Assembly (NCBI RefSeq): GCF_900188455.1
Contig: NZ_FZOL01000027.1
Span: 26,678 to 90,677 of the forward strand
Direction of reading: 5' to 3'
DNA: 64,000 nucleotides
DNA from: Pseudomonas japonica
Lineage (GTDB): Bacteria > Pseudomonadota > Gammaproteobacteria > Pseudomonadales > Pseudomonadaceae
The notes under the pieces are model-generated. The model had not been told where the DNA came from. It worked only from the letters and a program-made list of their open reading frames with translations, and did no database searches. Position numbers and translations under genes: made by a program. Positions 16,838-25,359 of the stretch are shown here, piece after piece; the first letter of the stretch is position 1; every line of letters begins with the position of its first letter.

Positions 16838-17461
16838 ATGCAAGAGACCATTCAAACGGCAAGCCAGCAACTGAACAGCAGCGCCTATGCGGCCCTCGAC
16901 GCCGCCCAGCTGTTCTCCCGGGAAGAGCTGGCGTACATGGAAGAAGCCTGCCAGGTGATCCCCAAGACCATCATCGAGATCGGTGACGTGGGCGAACAGA
17001 ACTTCCTCTCGGTGGGCCGCTTCATGGAAGACCAGAAAGGCCAGTTGCCGGTGTACCGCAACGACCCGTGGGGCAAGAAAGTGGTGGAGATCCTCTCCTC
17101 CGGCAAGAGCCGCGAGTTCTTCAACGGGATCATGGGCGGCGAGTGCTACATCCGCCGTTGCCAGGCCAACCAGCTGGAGACCGGCAACTTCATCGGCAAG
17201 CACATCGACACCTACAGCAACCTGGAATACCGCTACTCGGTGGTCATCCAGTTCGGCAAGGAGTACGGCGGCGGCGAGTTCTTCGTCGACTACGAAGGCA
17301 AGGAAAGCCTGCTCAAGACCGGCTACGCCGACGTGCTGATCAATCGCTGCGAGATTCCCCACGGTGTGCGCAAGGTGGAAAGCGGTACGCGCACGTCCCT
17401 GGTGTTCTTCCTCAGCAAGAGCCCGCTGGACAAACCGAACCTGAACAACAAACAGATCTGA
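16838..17461 (+). CDS. 2-oxoglutarate/Fe(II)-dependent oxygenase
   Basis: The protein has 207 residues with the prolyl-4-hydroxylase type double-stranded beta-helix. Iron ligands are His122-x-Asp124 (HID) and distal His175 (IPHGV). Arg185 in GTRTSLVFF is placed to hold the 2-oxoglutarate carboxylate, and GGGEFFV is the usual strand between them. The reaction would be hydroxylation or desaturation of a small molecule coupled to 2-oxoglutarate decarboxylation. An AAGGAG box lies 7 bases before the ATG. It follows the di-iron oxygenase directly, so two oxidative tailoring steps are encoded side by side. Substrate unknown. Confidence 0.92.
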   Translation: MQETIQTASQQLNSSAYAALDAAQLFSREELAYMEEACQVIPKTIIEIGDVGEQNFLSVGRFMEDQKGQLPVYRNDPWGKKVVEILSSGKSREFFNGIMGGECYIRRCQANQLETGNFIGKHIDTYSNLEYRYSVVIQFGKEYGGGEFFVDYEGKESLLKTGYADVLINRCEIPHGVRKVESGTRTSLVFFLSKSPLDKPNLNNKQI

Positions 17462-17526
17462 CCGGCGTGCGCATCCGCCCATGGAGGGCGGATGCCTTAC
17501 CGATCTAGCCAGAAGGAACCGTTGCA

Positions 17527-18426
17527 ATGACGCAAAGTACAGTCGCCAGCTACCAGGACACCAAGAACCAGGACCTGCAGGCCTATTTCCTCGGACTCAT
17601 CTCGGTCGCGGCGTTCGCCATGACCCTGCCGGCGGCGAAGATCCTCGCCGGCGACCTGAGCGCCCTCCAGGTCGGTTTCTTCCGCTCGGTACTGGCGGCG
17701 TTCGCGGCCATTCCGTTCTTGATCATCGGCCGCGCCAAGCTGCCCAACGGCTCGCAGATCAAGCGCATGCTGCTGACCTCCACCGGCATCGTCTACGGTT
17801 TCCCGGTCCTCACCGCGCTGGGCATGCAGTACGTCCCGGTCAGCCACGGTGGCGTGGTACTCGCCGCCCTGCCGCTGTCCACCGCGATCTTCGGCACCCT
17901 GATCACCGGTACCCGGCCGTCGAAAGCGTTCTGGGCGGTGTCGAGCCTGGGCTTCCTGACCGTGCTCGCCTACACCGTGGTCAAGTCCGACGTGCAGGAC
18001 ATCTACATCGGTGACCTGGCCCTGCTCGGCGCCGTGCTGCTGGCGGGCTTCGGCTATGCCCAGGGCGGCGCGCTGTCCAAGGAACTGCCGGGCTGGCAGG
18101 TCATGTGCTGGACCCTGGTGGTCAGCCTGCCGGTGCTGCTGCCGGTGAGCCTGTTCCTCTACGACGGCGAGACCCTCGCCAACCTGCCTGGCCAGGGCGT
18201 CGCCGCCCTGCTGTTCCTGGCCCTGATCAACTCGCTGCTGGGCTTCTTCTCGTGGAACCGCGCCCTCGCCCTGGGCGGTATCCAGCGCATCAGCCAGCTG
18301 CAACTGCTGCAACCGTTCTTCACCTTCGCCTTCTCGATCTGGCTGATGGGTGAAGCCTGGAACTGGCTGACCCCGGTGGTGTGCGCCGTGGTGATCGTGC
18401 TGGTGTGGTTGTCCAAGCGCATCTGA
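17527..18426 (+). CDS. EamA/DMT-family transporter, probable metabolite exporter
   Basis: The protein has 299 residues and about ten TM helices in two homologous EamA halves (first half about 25-150, second about 160-295). Proteins of this inner-membrane family typically export amino acids or small metabolites. Its position after the oxygenases suggests it exports the cluster product or protects the cell from it. AAGGAA precedes the ATG by 8 bases, and a strong intrinsic terminator follows the stop, so this is the end of the first transcription unit of the cluster. The substrate is inferred from context only. Confidence 0.9.
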   Translation: MTQSTVASYQDTKNQDLQAYFLGLISVAAFAMTLPAAKILAGDLSALQVGFFRSVLAAFAAIPFLIIGRAKLPNGSQIKRMLLTSTGIVYGFPVLTALGMQYVPVSHGGVVLAALPLSTAIFGTLITGTRPSKAFWAVSSLGFLTVLAYTVVKSDVQDIYIGDLALLGAVLLAGFGYAQGGALSKELPGWQVMCWTLVVSLPVLLPVSLFLYDGETLANLPGQGVAALLFLALINSLLGFFSWNRALALGGIQRISQLQLLQPFFTFAFSIWLMGEAWNWLTPVVCAVVIVLVWLSKRI

Positions 18427-18431
18427 ACACC

Positions 18432-18462
18432 GCGCGCGTCGGCTCGCCGGCGCGCGCTTTTT
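18432..18462 (+). terminator. Rho-independent terminator after the EamA gene
   Basis: A GC-only stem of about 11 bp (GCGCGCGTCGG pairing with CCGGCGCGCGC, one wobble) with a CTCG loop is followed by five T. It starts six bases after the EamA stop codon. Confidence 0.85.
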
Positions 18463-18490
18463 CATCCCTGTACCCGATGGAATTCATTTG

Positions 18491-19252
18491 ATGAGTGCTC
18501 CGAGTTTTTTCCGCCCCGGCAGCGAACCACCAGAGCCACCCCTACCGTGCCTCGTCAACCACGCCGAGGGCGTGGTCGGTCTGCTGGCGCTCAAGACGGG
18601 CGAGCGGGTGCTGGATATCGGCTGCGGCGATGGCCGTCTGAGTGCGCACCTGGCCAGCCAGGGCGCCGAGGTGGTGGGCTTCGATGTCAGTCCGGAACGG
18701 GTGCTGGCCGCCCGCTCGCGAGGGCTGGAGGTCAAGCGCGGCAACGCCGAGGAGCTGTATTTTCATCAGGAATTCGATGCCGTGTTCAGCCATGACGCAC
18801 TGAACGAAATGCACCAGGCCGAGCTGGTCGCCGGCGGCGCCTTCATGGCCCTCAAGCCGGGTGGCCGCTTCGTCGGCGAGTTCGCCGGCCGCGCCCACGG
18901 CGCGCTGATCCGCCAGGCCCTGCGCGGTGCCCTGGAACGTCGCTCGATCGACTCGCGCGGCATGGACCACGACTACCTGCCCAGCGCCCACCAGTACCAG
19001 CGGGTCCTGGAACAGGTCGGCTTCCATGTCAGCTACATCAGCTGGTTCGAGCGACCGATGGCACTGGACCGGCCCTTCGGCGAATGGCTCGAACAGCACT
19101 ACAGCCCTTACCTGAGCGCGGTGCCGGCAGCACTGCGCCAGGCGTTCGTGGAAGAAGTCAGCGAAGAACTGGTCGGCGACCTGCTCGATTGCTGCGGGCG
19201 CTGGACAGTGGATGCGACCCGGTTGCGGTTTCGCGCGCTGCGCAAGGCGTGA
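18491..19252 (+). CDS. Class I SAM-dependent methyltransferase
   Basis: The protein has 253 residues. Motif I reads VLDIGCGDG at about 40-48, with an acidic residue closing the second strand in VVGFDVS, and a DAVFSHDALNEMH motif follows around 95-105. This is a Rossmann methyltransferase of the Methyltransf_11/25 type. ATG at 18491 is preferred to the TTG three bases before it; the ribosome site is weak. It lies after the terminator, so it may be read through or have its own promoter. The C-terminal region with SAVPAALRQAF is typical of small-molecule O- or N-methyltransferases. Its position suggests a methylation in the same pathway. Confidence 0.88.
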   Translation: MSAPSFFRPGSEPPEPPLPCLVNHAEGVVGLLALKTGERVLDIGCGDGRLSAHLASQGAEVVGFDVSPERVLAARSRGLEVKRGNAEELYFHQEFDAVFSHDALNEMHQAELVAGGAFMALKPGGRFVGEFAGRAHGALIRQALRGALERRSIDSRGMDHDYLPSAHQYQRVLEQVGFHVSYISWFERPMALDRPFGEWLEQHYSPYLSAVPAALRQAFVEEVSEELVGDLLDCCGRWTVDATRLRFRALRKA

Positions 19253-19294
19253 ACCATGACCCACCTTTCAATCAGTCGAACCAGGATCAACGAT

Positions 19295-19609
19295 ATGCCC
19301 ATGCAAACCAATGGATTGGCGCTGAAGTCCTTCTATGCCGACACCCGCATCTGGTCCGGCCAGGACGGCAAGCCGCTGTACTGGATCGATGACCTGAGCC
19401 TGGCCGTCAATGGTTCGGAGATCCTCGAAGACAGCTTCATCCCGACCCTGCGCGACAACGACGTAGTGCAGATCCTCAATGGCGTCATCTATTCCTATGA
19501 GGACCTGGGCAAGGTCAGCACGCTGGCGGACTACTTCAAGCGCTGGCAGTTTCGCTGCATAGATGGGCATCGAGGAATTGCCGGAAACGCGGGTCGTTAC
19601 AGTGACTGA
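19295..19609 (+). CDS. Small hypothetical protein at cluster end
   Basis: Starting at ATG 19295 (AGGA about 9 bases upstream) the protein has 104 residues; an ATG at 19256, three bases after the methyltransferase stop, would give 117. The sequence (LKSFYADTRIWSGQDG, SLAVNGSEILEDSFIPTLRDNDVVQI) looks like a compact alpha/beta protein without TM segments. I recognise no family. Its last 74 bases overlap the 3' end of the convergent MocR gene, which is unusual; the true C-terminus or the gene itself should be treated with caution. Confidence 0.5.
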   Translation: MPMQTNGLALKSFYADTRIWSGQDGKPLYWIDDLSLAVNGSEILEDSFIPTLRDNDVVQILNGVIYSYEDLGKVSTLADYFKRWQFRCIDGHRGIAGNAGRYSD

Positions 19610-20945
19610 CGTTGAGGCGCAGGTACTGGTCGTAGTCGCGGGTATTGCTGAACAGTGAGCCCGGCGCCAGGAAGATGCGCGCGTCGTGCGCCTGCTCGAT
19701 GAGCCGGCGAAGATCCACCTGCGCAGGGAAGCGCGCCCAGAGGAACAGGCCTTCGGCCGCCCCCTCGTCGAATTCCACGCCCAGCTTGCCCAGCCATTCC
19801 CGGGCCCGCGTGCGTTCCTGCATGACCCGTTGGCGCAAGGCATCCAGATGGTGCTGGTAGCGCCCGGACTCCAGGGTGTAGGCGACGATGGTTTCGTCCA
19901 GCGACGAGCCGCACAGCACGTTGTACATCTTCTGCTCGACCAGGCGCTCGACGAACGCCGGCGGCGCCACCACGTAGCCCAGGCGCAGCGCCGGGCTGAG
20001 CACCTTGCTGAAGCCACTGAGGTAGAAGGTCCGGTTCCACTCGTCCAGGCTGCTCAGGCGCAGGGTCTGGCGGGCGCACAGGGCGCCGAAGATATCGTCC
20101 TCGACAATGTGGAAATCGTACTTCTGCGCCAGCGACAGGATCCTGAAGCCCTTGGCCGGCGAAGTGTTGCCGCCGGTGGGGTTGTGCACCAGGGTCTGGG
20201 TCAGGAACAGCTTGGGGCGGAACTCCTTGACCATCGCCTCCATCGCCTCCAGGTCCGGGCCATCGACGGTGCGCGGCACGGTGATGATGTTGAAGTCGCG
20301 GTCCTTGATCAGCTTCAGTTGCAGCAACAGATAGCTGGGGTCTTCCACCAGCAGGTAATCGCCGGGTTCGAGCATCACGTTGCGGATCAGCGAAAACGCG
20401 TGGGTGGCGCCGATGCTCACCACGATCTGGCTGCTGGACGCATTGATCTGCAGCTCGCGCAGCTTCTTGGCGATCACCGAACGCAGCTCCTGGCTGCCCG
20501 CCGCCGGGGCCGGCACGCTGCACGACAGCGTGCTGCGAATCAGCCGGCCGGTGACCGAAGCCGGCACGGCATCGGCCAGCCAGGACGGTGGCAGGTAGCC
20601 GGAACTGACCGGCGTGTCGTACTGCGAGGGGTCCAGCGCGCGGTAGAGGAAGCCGGCGTGCAGGCTGGACGGCGGCACCATCTTTTCCAGGTGCTTGGTC
20701 CCGGCCGGGTCGGTGGGCAGGATGTAGTAGCCGGCGCCGGGACGAGACTCGATCACCCGCTGCGCGACCAGGTCTTCGTAGGCACTGCTGACCGTGAAGA
20801 TACTCACGCCCAACTGCCGCGCCAGGGCCCTGACCGACGGCAGGCGGCTGCCCTGGACCCACTGGAAGGCTTCGATCCGGGCGATGATGGCGGTGCGGAT
20901 CTGGTCCACCAACAGCACTTTGCTGTTGCGATCTATCTCGAACAT
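19536..20945 (-). CDS. MocR-type regulator (GntR HTH fused to aminotransferase fold)
   Basis: The protein has 469 residues. The N-terminal GntR winged helix (about 10-75, with SRLPSVRALARQLGVS) is followed by a fold-type I aminotransferase domain. NPTGG at 255-259, an Asp in VEDDIFG near 283, and the PLP lysine K314 in SGFSKVLSPALRLG are present. MocR proteins bind PLP and control amino-acid-derived pathways or PLP metabolism. It is convergent with the biosynthetic genes, which suggests it is their dedicated regulator, perhaps acting at the dyad near 13500. Catalysis as an aminotransferase is unlikely but the PLP site is intact. Confidence 0.93.
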   Translation of the reverse strand: MFEIDRNSKVLLVDQIRTAIIARIEAFQWVQGSRLPSVRALARQLGVSIFTVSSAYEDLVAQRVIESRPGAGYYILPTDPAGTKHLEKMVPPSSLHAGFLYRALDPSQYDTPVSSGYLPPSWLADAVPASVTGRLIRSTLSCSVPAPAAGSQELRSVIAKKLRELQINASSSQIVVSIGATHAFSLIRNVMLEPGDYLLVEDPSYLLLQLKLIKDRDFNIITVPRTVDGPDLEAMEAMVKEFRPKLFLTQTLVHNPTGGNTSPAKGFRILSLAQKYDFHIVEDDIFGALCARQTLRLSSLDEWNRTFYLSGFSKVLSPALRLGYVVAPPAFVERLVEQKMYNVLCGSSLDETIVAYTLESGRYQHHLDALRQRVMQERTRAREWLGKLGVEFDEGAAEGLFLWARFPAQVDLRRLIEQAHDARIFLAPGSLFSNTRDYDQYLRLNVSHCNDPRFRQFLDAHLCSETASA

Positions 20946-21271
20946 TGCGGTTTCCTGATGAAACGGGGTGCTGCCTGAGGAAATGCGGTATGGCCTTTTG
21001 CTGTCAGACTACACCAGTAATGCGGGCTTCAGGATCCACGCCGAGGTTTAATTTCCTGAGCGGTCGTGGGAAATGGTTTCTGATGTGATGGCCAGATTGC
21101 CGGAACACCCAGCATTCGCTGGAGATCTGTCAGGCCTCGATCGGGGCGCTGCGCAAGGGCGTCGCCCGTGCGCAAGCGGAAAGATGAAGGTTTGATGGGT
21201 TAACGGGATCGCCTCCCGGGACGACCCCACGACTGCCGTAAACATGTCATCAGCGAGGAAACCCAAGCAGA
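20946..21271. other. Intergenic region with a gene remnant
   Basis: This stretch of 326 bases lies between the MocR start and the AAA ATPase stop. It must contain the MocR promoter. Apart from the DUF6124-like remnant listed next, I see no gene. Confidence 0.5.
21107..21187 (+). pseudogene. C-terminal remnant of a DUF6124/DUF3077-like gene
   Basis: The plus-strand frame reads TQHSLEICQASIGALRK and ends at TGA. This matches the C-terminus of the intact small gene at 32492-32785 (TQHSLEICQALVEALLRRK). At the DNA level, a run matching CCCAGCATTCGCTGGAGATC is shared by both places. Upstream of the match the frame is closed by a stop, so only about 25 codons remain. Confidence 0.6.
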
Positions 21272-22882
21272 TTAAAAATCAATCTGCCGGCCGCCGATTT
21301 GCGTCTCCGTATCATTTTGACCGGCCACCACAGCCGAAGCGCTGATTGCATTTTGATTGGCCCAATCACGCAACTTCGTAAACTCGTCCTTGCGCATTTT
21401 GCTCATCGGCACCAAACGCGAAATAGTCGTTTCAAAATCAGCCATGGTCAGGTCGCTTGCATCAGCAGAACCACTCATTCGCCGCGAGAATGCTTCAATC
21501 AACGACTCGCCAACCCACGCTTCGATTTCCGCCCCCGAAAGCACGATATCCTGGCCAAAATTCGCCTCACCGCCCAGAGCGGACAAACGGTCCAGATCAA
21601 ACTTCTCCGGGTCACGCTTCAGTTTCTTCAGGTGTATCTCAAGAATCTTCTTCCTTTCCACGGTCGACGGGAAGTCAACGAAGAAGATCTCGTCGAATCG
21701 CCCCTTGCGCAAAAACTCCGGCGGCAAACCGCTTATGTTGTTCGCCGTGGCAAACACGAAAACAGGCGTCGTTTTTTCTTGCATCCACGTCAACAGCGTA
21801 CCGAATACGCGTGAAGCCGTGCCCCCATCGGATGCGCCTCCGGAAGAGCCGGAAAGTCCTTTTTCAATCTCGTCGATCCACAATATGCAGGGCGAAATGG
21901 CTTCGGCGGTACGTAGCGCGGAACGAATATTGGATTCCGAAGAGCCAACCACGCCCTGGAAGATCTTTCCCATGTCCAGGCGCAGTAATGGCATGTTCCA
22001 TGACGACGCTACGCATTTCGCGGTCAGCGACTTACCGCAACCTGGCACCCCGGTCAGGAGCAGCCCCTTCGGGGTTCCGACACCGAATTCCTGAGCAGCC
22101 TGGCCAAAACACTGGCTGCGCAAATGGAGCCACTTCTTGAGCGTTGCCAGCCCACCAACATCGTCAAGATTCACCTTTGAGTCGATGTATTCCAGGATGC
22201 CTGTTTTGCGTACGATCTGTTTCTTTTCGGAGAGCAGGTCCTTCACGGTACTTTCATTGATACTCAGGCTCGATACCAATGAACGAGACAGGCTGTTGTC
22301 AATTTCCAATCCCGTGAGTCCCAGAGCGGCATCGATGAGTTTTTCATTGGTGTCGCTGGACAGATCAATCTTGACGCTGCTGTTGCCTTGCCAGGAGTTG
22401 ACGAAGTTGTTTATCTGAACCTTGACTTCATCTCGTGACGGCAACGGAAAATCAACCAATGTGATTTCTTTTTGCAGGTCGTTGGCGATTTCAAAGCCAG
22501 GGGCCACGATGATGCAGTTACTTCGGTATCCGCGCGAGCGAATATTGATGGCGAAATCGCGAAGTCGACGACGGTAGGCAGGATTCGAGCTTGAGGTCAG
22601 ATAATTATGAGCATCACAAAAAACGAATATGTTCTTGCTGCTCTCTTCTTTTGCCTTTTCTTCGCAAAAGTCCAAGGCCACCTTCAAATCAAAGGTTTTG
22701 TCCCCAGCCACGACCCCATTGGTCTGGACACCCAGTGTCGAGTTCCAGACGAACAAACGATGACTCAGCGTCTTGGCGATTTCAGAAATCTCATTGAGTG
22801 CGCGCTCTTCCTCGAAAGACTCAATGACCAATATTGCATAACGCGCCTTGAGGTAATCTGTTATCTGCTTGGTACGGCTCAT
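21272..22882 (-). CDS. Ycf46-like AAA+ ATPase
   Basis: The protein has 536 residues. The N-terminal 230 residues (ARYAILVIESFEEERALNEI and following) resemble the degenerate N-terminal domain of cyanobacterial/plastid Ycf46. A canonical AAA module follows: Walker A GVPGCGKS at 278-285, Walker B ILWIDE at 333-338, then GRFDEIFFVDFP. The C-terminal helical lid includes GAEIEAWVGE. It is soluble. Ycf46 homologues usually lie next to Ycf35 (DUF1257) and DUF2997 genes, exactly as here, but the function of the set is not established. It is the last gene of a four-gene operon, 27 bases after the radical-SAM gene. GC near 50% is far below the neighbours, suggesting transfer. Confidence 0.88.
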   Translation of the reverse strand: MSRTKQITDYLKARYAILVIESFEEERALNEISEIAKTLSHRLFVWNSTLGVQTNGVVAGDKTFDLKVALDFCEEKAKEESSKNIFVFCDAHNYLTSSSNPAYRRRLRDFAINIRSRGYRSNCIIVAPGFEIANDLQKEITLVDFPLPSRDEVKVQINNFVNSWQGNSSVKIDLSSDTNEKLIDAALGLTGLEIDNSLSRSLVSSLSINESTVKDLLSEKKQIVRKTGILEYIDSKVNLDDVGGLATLKKWLHLRSQCFGQAAQEFGVGTPKGLLLTGVPGCGKSLTAKCVASSWNMPLLRLDMGKIFQGVVGSSESNIRSALRTAEAISPCILWIDEIEKGLSGSSGGASDGGTASRVFGTLLTWMQEKTTPVFVFATANNISGLPPEFLRKGRFDEIFFVDFPSTVERKKILEIHLKKLKRDPEKFDLDRLSALGGEANFGQDIVLSGAEIEAWVGESLIEAFSRRMSGSADASDLTMADFETTISRLVPMSKMRKDEFTKLRDWANQNAISASAVVAGQNDTETQIGGRQIDF

Positions 22883-22909
22883 GCCTGGTATCCCTGCGCT
22901 TGAATTGAG

Positions 22910-23431
22910 TTATCTGTGCACCGGCAGACCGGTTTTGGTAACGCCGGAATTCGAAACAACAAATTCGACAACTCTCCTGGTACGGAAAAAATCAACATCG
23001 ACTCTGTCGCTGGTCTTGATGATCTGCTTGTGCTGATAAGGATGCTCCGCGTTATGCCGGTACCGACCAGCCAGCGTCAGGTCCACGGCCTTGACAACAC
23101 GAATCATGGCGTCATTCTGGAATATTTCCTTTGGCGTATAGCCTGTATAAAGTATCCAGTTCTTATCGCCATCGACAGCACGTATCAGTTGCTCCAGGGC
23201 TGGTGCCTGGTCGAGCGGCTCCCCTCCTGAGAGGGTAACCCCCGCGATGTCCAGCGCATTTATCTTCTGCGCCAATTCATCAACAGACTTCAACTGGCTC
23301 GTTTCGCGAGCATGGGTCTGCTGATTGAAACAACCCTTGCAATTCAATGCACAACCCTGCACCCATAATGTCAAGCGTAGCCCGGGGCCGTTAACGTGGC
23401 TCAACTCCATGTGGTGTACATTGATTTTCAT
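22910..23431 (-). CDS. NrdG-like radical SAM / 4Fe-4S activating protein
   Basis: The protein has 173 residues. The cluster motif is C27-x3-C31-x2-C34 (CALNCKGC), preceded by GPGLRLTLWVQG and followed by the SAM-binding GGEPLDQ loop. This is the size and layout of anaerobic-RNR-activating proteins and the small organic-radical activases. No nrdD is present, so it likely activates or modifies another protein, probably within this operon. The start codon abuts the stop of the DUF1257 fusion gene with no spacer. The 3' end is 27 bases before the AAA gene. Confidence 0.88.
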   Translation of the reverse strand: MKINVHHMELSHVNGPGLRLTLWVQGCALNCKGCFNQQTHARETSQLKSVDELAQKINALDIAGVTLSGGEPLDQAPALEQLIRAVDGDKNWILYTGYTPKEIFQNDAMIRVVKAVDLTLAGRYRHNAEHPYQHKQIIKTSDRVDVDFFRTRRVVEFVVSNSGVTKTGLPVHR

Positions 23432-24064
23432 TTATAGATTCGCGCTGAGAATTTGCAGGGTTTGCTCTTCATGGACGACGGTATATTCCGGTTTCCACTC
23501 GGTCAGCAGTTCCGACGTAGGGCGGGAAAGCAGCGATTCAAGCTCTTCGGTGAGCCGCGTGCAGATGTCGCCTTTCACACCACGCACCTCCTCCATGATT
23601 TCATCCCCCGTAAAGGTCACATGGATGCTGTATTCGTGGTGAGGCCCAAATTCGATTTCGAACCCTTGGCGCGTTTCTTTCACGTTTGCTGGAACACCTG
23701 ATGCTTCTATGCGCTTGACGGTCTCATCGATGGCGACACTGACATACGCTTTCTGAAAGCTCAAAGCCAGGTCAGCCATGATCGCTTCATCGCCGTCCGA
23801 AACGGTTTCCCGTTCAATGAGGAGTGTGTAGACGCCCTCCTCGACCTGGCAGACAAACAGATTGAATCCATCAGCCGTCTGGCCACAGATCGCTCTGAAT
23901 TGCTGCGTGCCCATATAACCGATTCTGCTCAGCACCTTTTTACTGAAATCGCTGGCAAATGTGGCGACCAGGCCCGTCGTTGGGCTGAGGCCCATCTTGC
24001 CGAACGCTTTGGCAATCGCCTCTTCGTTAACATAGGAAAATTCAAATTTTGTACAGTGAGACAT
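23432..24064 (-). CDS. DUF1257 (Ycf35-like) - DUF2997 fusion protein
   Basis: The protein has 210 residues and starts MSHCTKFEF at 24062-24064, one base after the stop of the preceding gene; a 10-residue longer start is unlikely. The N-terminal half has the MSH-x-T-x-F opening and the YVNEEAIAKAFGKMG helix of Ycf35/DUF1257. After about residue 145 the sequence YSIHVTFTGDEIMEEVRGVKG, ending GDICTRLTEELESLL, matches the small DUF2997 family (strand, then V-G-x-KG-x-x-C-x-x-x-T-x-x-LE). Separate small genes encode the two elsewhere; here they are joined. Function unknown. The conserved Cys could carry a ligand or modification. Translationally linked to the radical-SAM gene. Confidence 0.75.
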   Translation of the reverse strand: MSHCTKFEFSYVNEEAIAKAFGKMGLSPTTGLVATFASDFSKKVLSRIGYMGTQQFRAICGQTADGFNLFVCQVEEGVYTLLIERETVSDGDEAIMADLALSFQKAYVSVAIDETVKRIEASGVPANVKETRQGFEIEFGPHHEYSIHVTFTGDEIMEEVRGVKGDICTRLTEELESLLSRPTSELLTEWKPEYTVVHEEQTLQILSANL

Positions 24065-24065
24065 A

Positions 24066-25058
24066 TCAAAGCTCCAGCCGGCGACCAGGAACAACCTCTT
24101 CGGCGCTCTGGATGGCCTTCAATACGTCAGGGGTAAATTCAATGTTGCGCGTCGGCGCGGTGGATGCAAGCGCGGGCTCAGGTGCGGCAACGTGTGAAGT
24201 CGAGGCTGGAACCCCAGCGTCGACAACCGCACGACGCCTGCGTGCCACCTGTGGCGCAGCACTGTCACCCAGGAGACTTGCATCGATCACTTCCAGCAGC
24301 TTTCTGATTACCAGAATGGGATTCGATGTCAGCTTTTCATAGAGTCCGATGGTCAACAGAACATCGGAACCATCAGTGAATTTCAACTGAACAAAGTAAC
24401 TCTGATTTTCATTGCTGATAATACCAATCTGCGCAACATCGCTCAGCTCCCGTGACAACTTTTTCCAACGCTGCCCATCAAACGACGCCACGATCAATTT
24501 TGTTGCCGTTGCGGCAAACGCATTGCTACCAACGGCAACGTCGTCGGCATCGAAATTCTGATAGCTGACAAGGGTCTTCTCCCCTGTTGAGAACCCCAGC
24601 GCGGTCGCCAGATACTCACTTGTCGAAAAATCGATATCCGCGTGGAATTTCAAGCTTTTTGACAGCACATAGAGGCCACCCAACCCTGACAATCCGAGAC
24701 CTATTGTCTGAAACGCGTGTTTCGGTTCAAGCACCACGAAAACCGCCATGATGAAAACCATGATTCCATAACCGTAGTTTATGGCGATCTGCGTACTGAG
24801 CTTTTTATTTCTATAAAACCAGAATGTCTTGCCCGGAATATATTTCTTCGACGGTACCAGTGCCAGAGCGCACGCACCAAAAAAAACCAGGCCAATAAGC
24901 CCCATTGCAGCTTGACGCGCCTGCCCGTCCTGCAGCCCTTCAATAAACATTCCCGCACCGGCAACGATAAAAACAGGCAAGGCCGCGAGCACCAGGCCGC
25001 CTATTATCTTTCCCTTGGTGACCATCATCATTTTCCACATCGGGATAGTCTTTATCAT
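24066..25058 (-). CDS. Four-TM membrane protein with PH-like domain
   Basis: The protein has 330 residues. TM helices lie at about 18-38, 49-66, 93-112 and 117-134. A soluble domain (about 135-265) of short strands follows (TSEYLATALGF, TKLIVASFDGQRW, YFVQLKFTDGSDVLL), looking like a bacterial PH-like fold. An Arg-rich, Ala/Pro-rich tail ends with FTPDVLKAIQSAEE. It is the first gene of the operon, with AGGAG 9 bases before the ATG. It probably anchors the Ycf46/Ycf35-like machinery to the inner membrane. The family is unknown to me. GC is low relative to the rest of the window. Confidence 0.75.
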   Translation of the reverse strand: MIKTIPMWKMMMVTKGKIIGGLVLAALPVFIVAGAGMFIEGLQDGQARQAAMGLIGLVFFGACALALVPSKKYIPGKTFWFYRNKKLSTQIAINYGYGIMVFIMAVFVVLEPKHAFQTIGLGLSGLGGLYVLSKSLKFHADIDFSTSEYLATALGFSTGEKTLVSYQNFDADDVAVGSNAFAATATKLIVASFDGQRWKKLSRELSDVAQIGIISNENQSYFVQLKFTDGSDVLLTIGLYEKLTSNPILVIRKLLEVIDASLLGDSAAPQVARRRRAVVDAGVPASTSHVAAPEPALASTAPTRNIEFTPDVLKAIQSAEEVVPGRRLEL

Positions 25059-25359
25059 TCACAAACTCTCCTAGAGTTGGTACAGCATCGCGTAGCAAGG
25101 GGATGTCTTTGGAACTGTTTACCGCCCTATGCTACATGACGGTCTTGAGCCTTTCACGCTCCAGAGAGGATCTGGAGCAGCCCTGTTTCTCGCGGCAACT
25201 TCGAGGCTCTGTACGAAATACATCCGAGCTCGCCCATGCTGCGTTGAAAACAGACGTGACCCCTCGACTACCGGCCTCGAAGCGTCCCCCACCGAAAAGC
25301 TAATGGCAATTTGCCTTGCCACTGCTAGGCTGGCTGTTTCATTTCGAACCGAACAAGCG
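25059..25359. promoter_or_regulatory. Divergent promoter region
   Basis: These 301 bases separate the minus-strand Ycf46-type operon from the plus-strand effector-like cluster. No gene-like frame with a good ribosome site was seen. It should hold promoters for both units; no clear operator was recognised. Confidence 0.45.
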
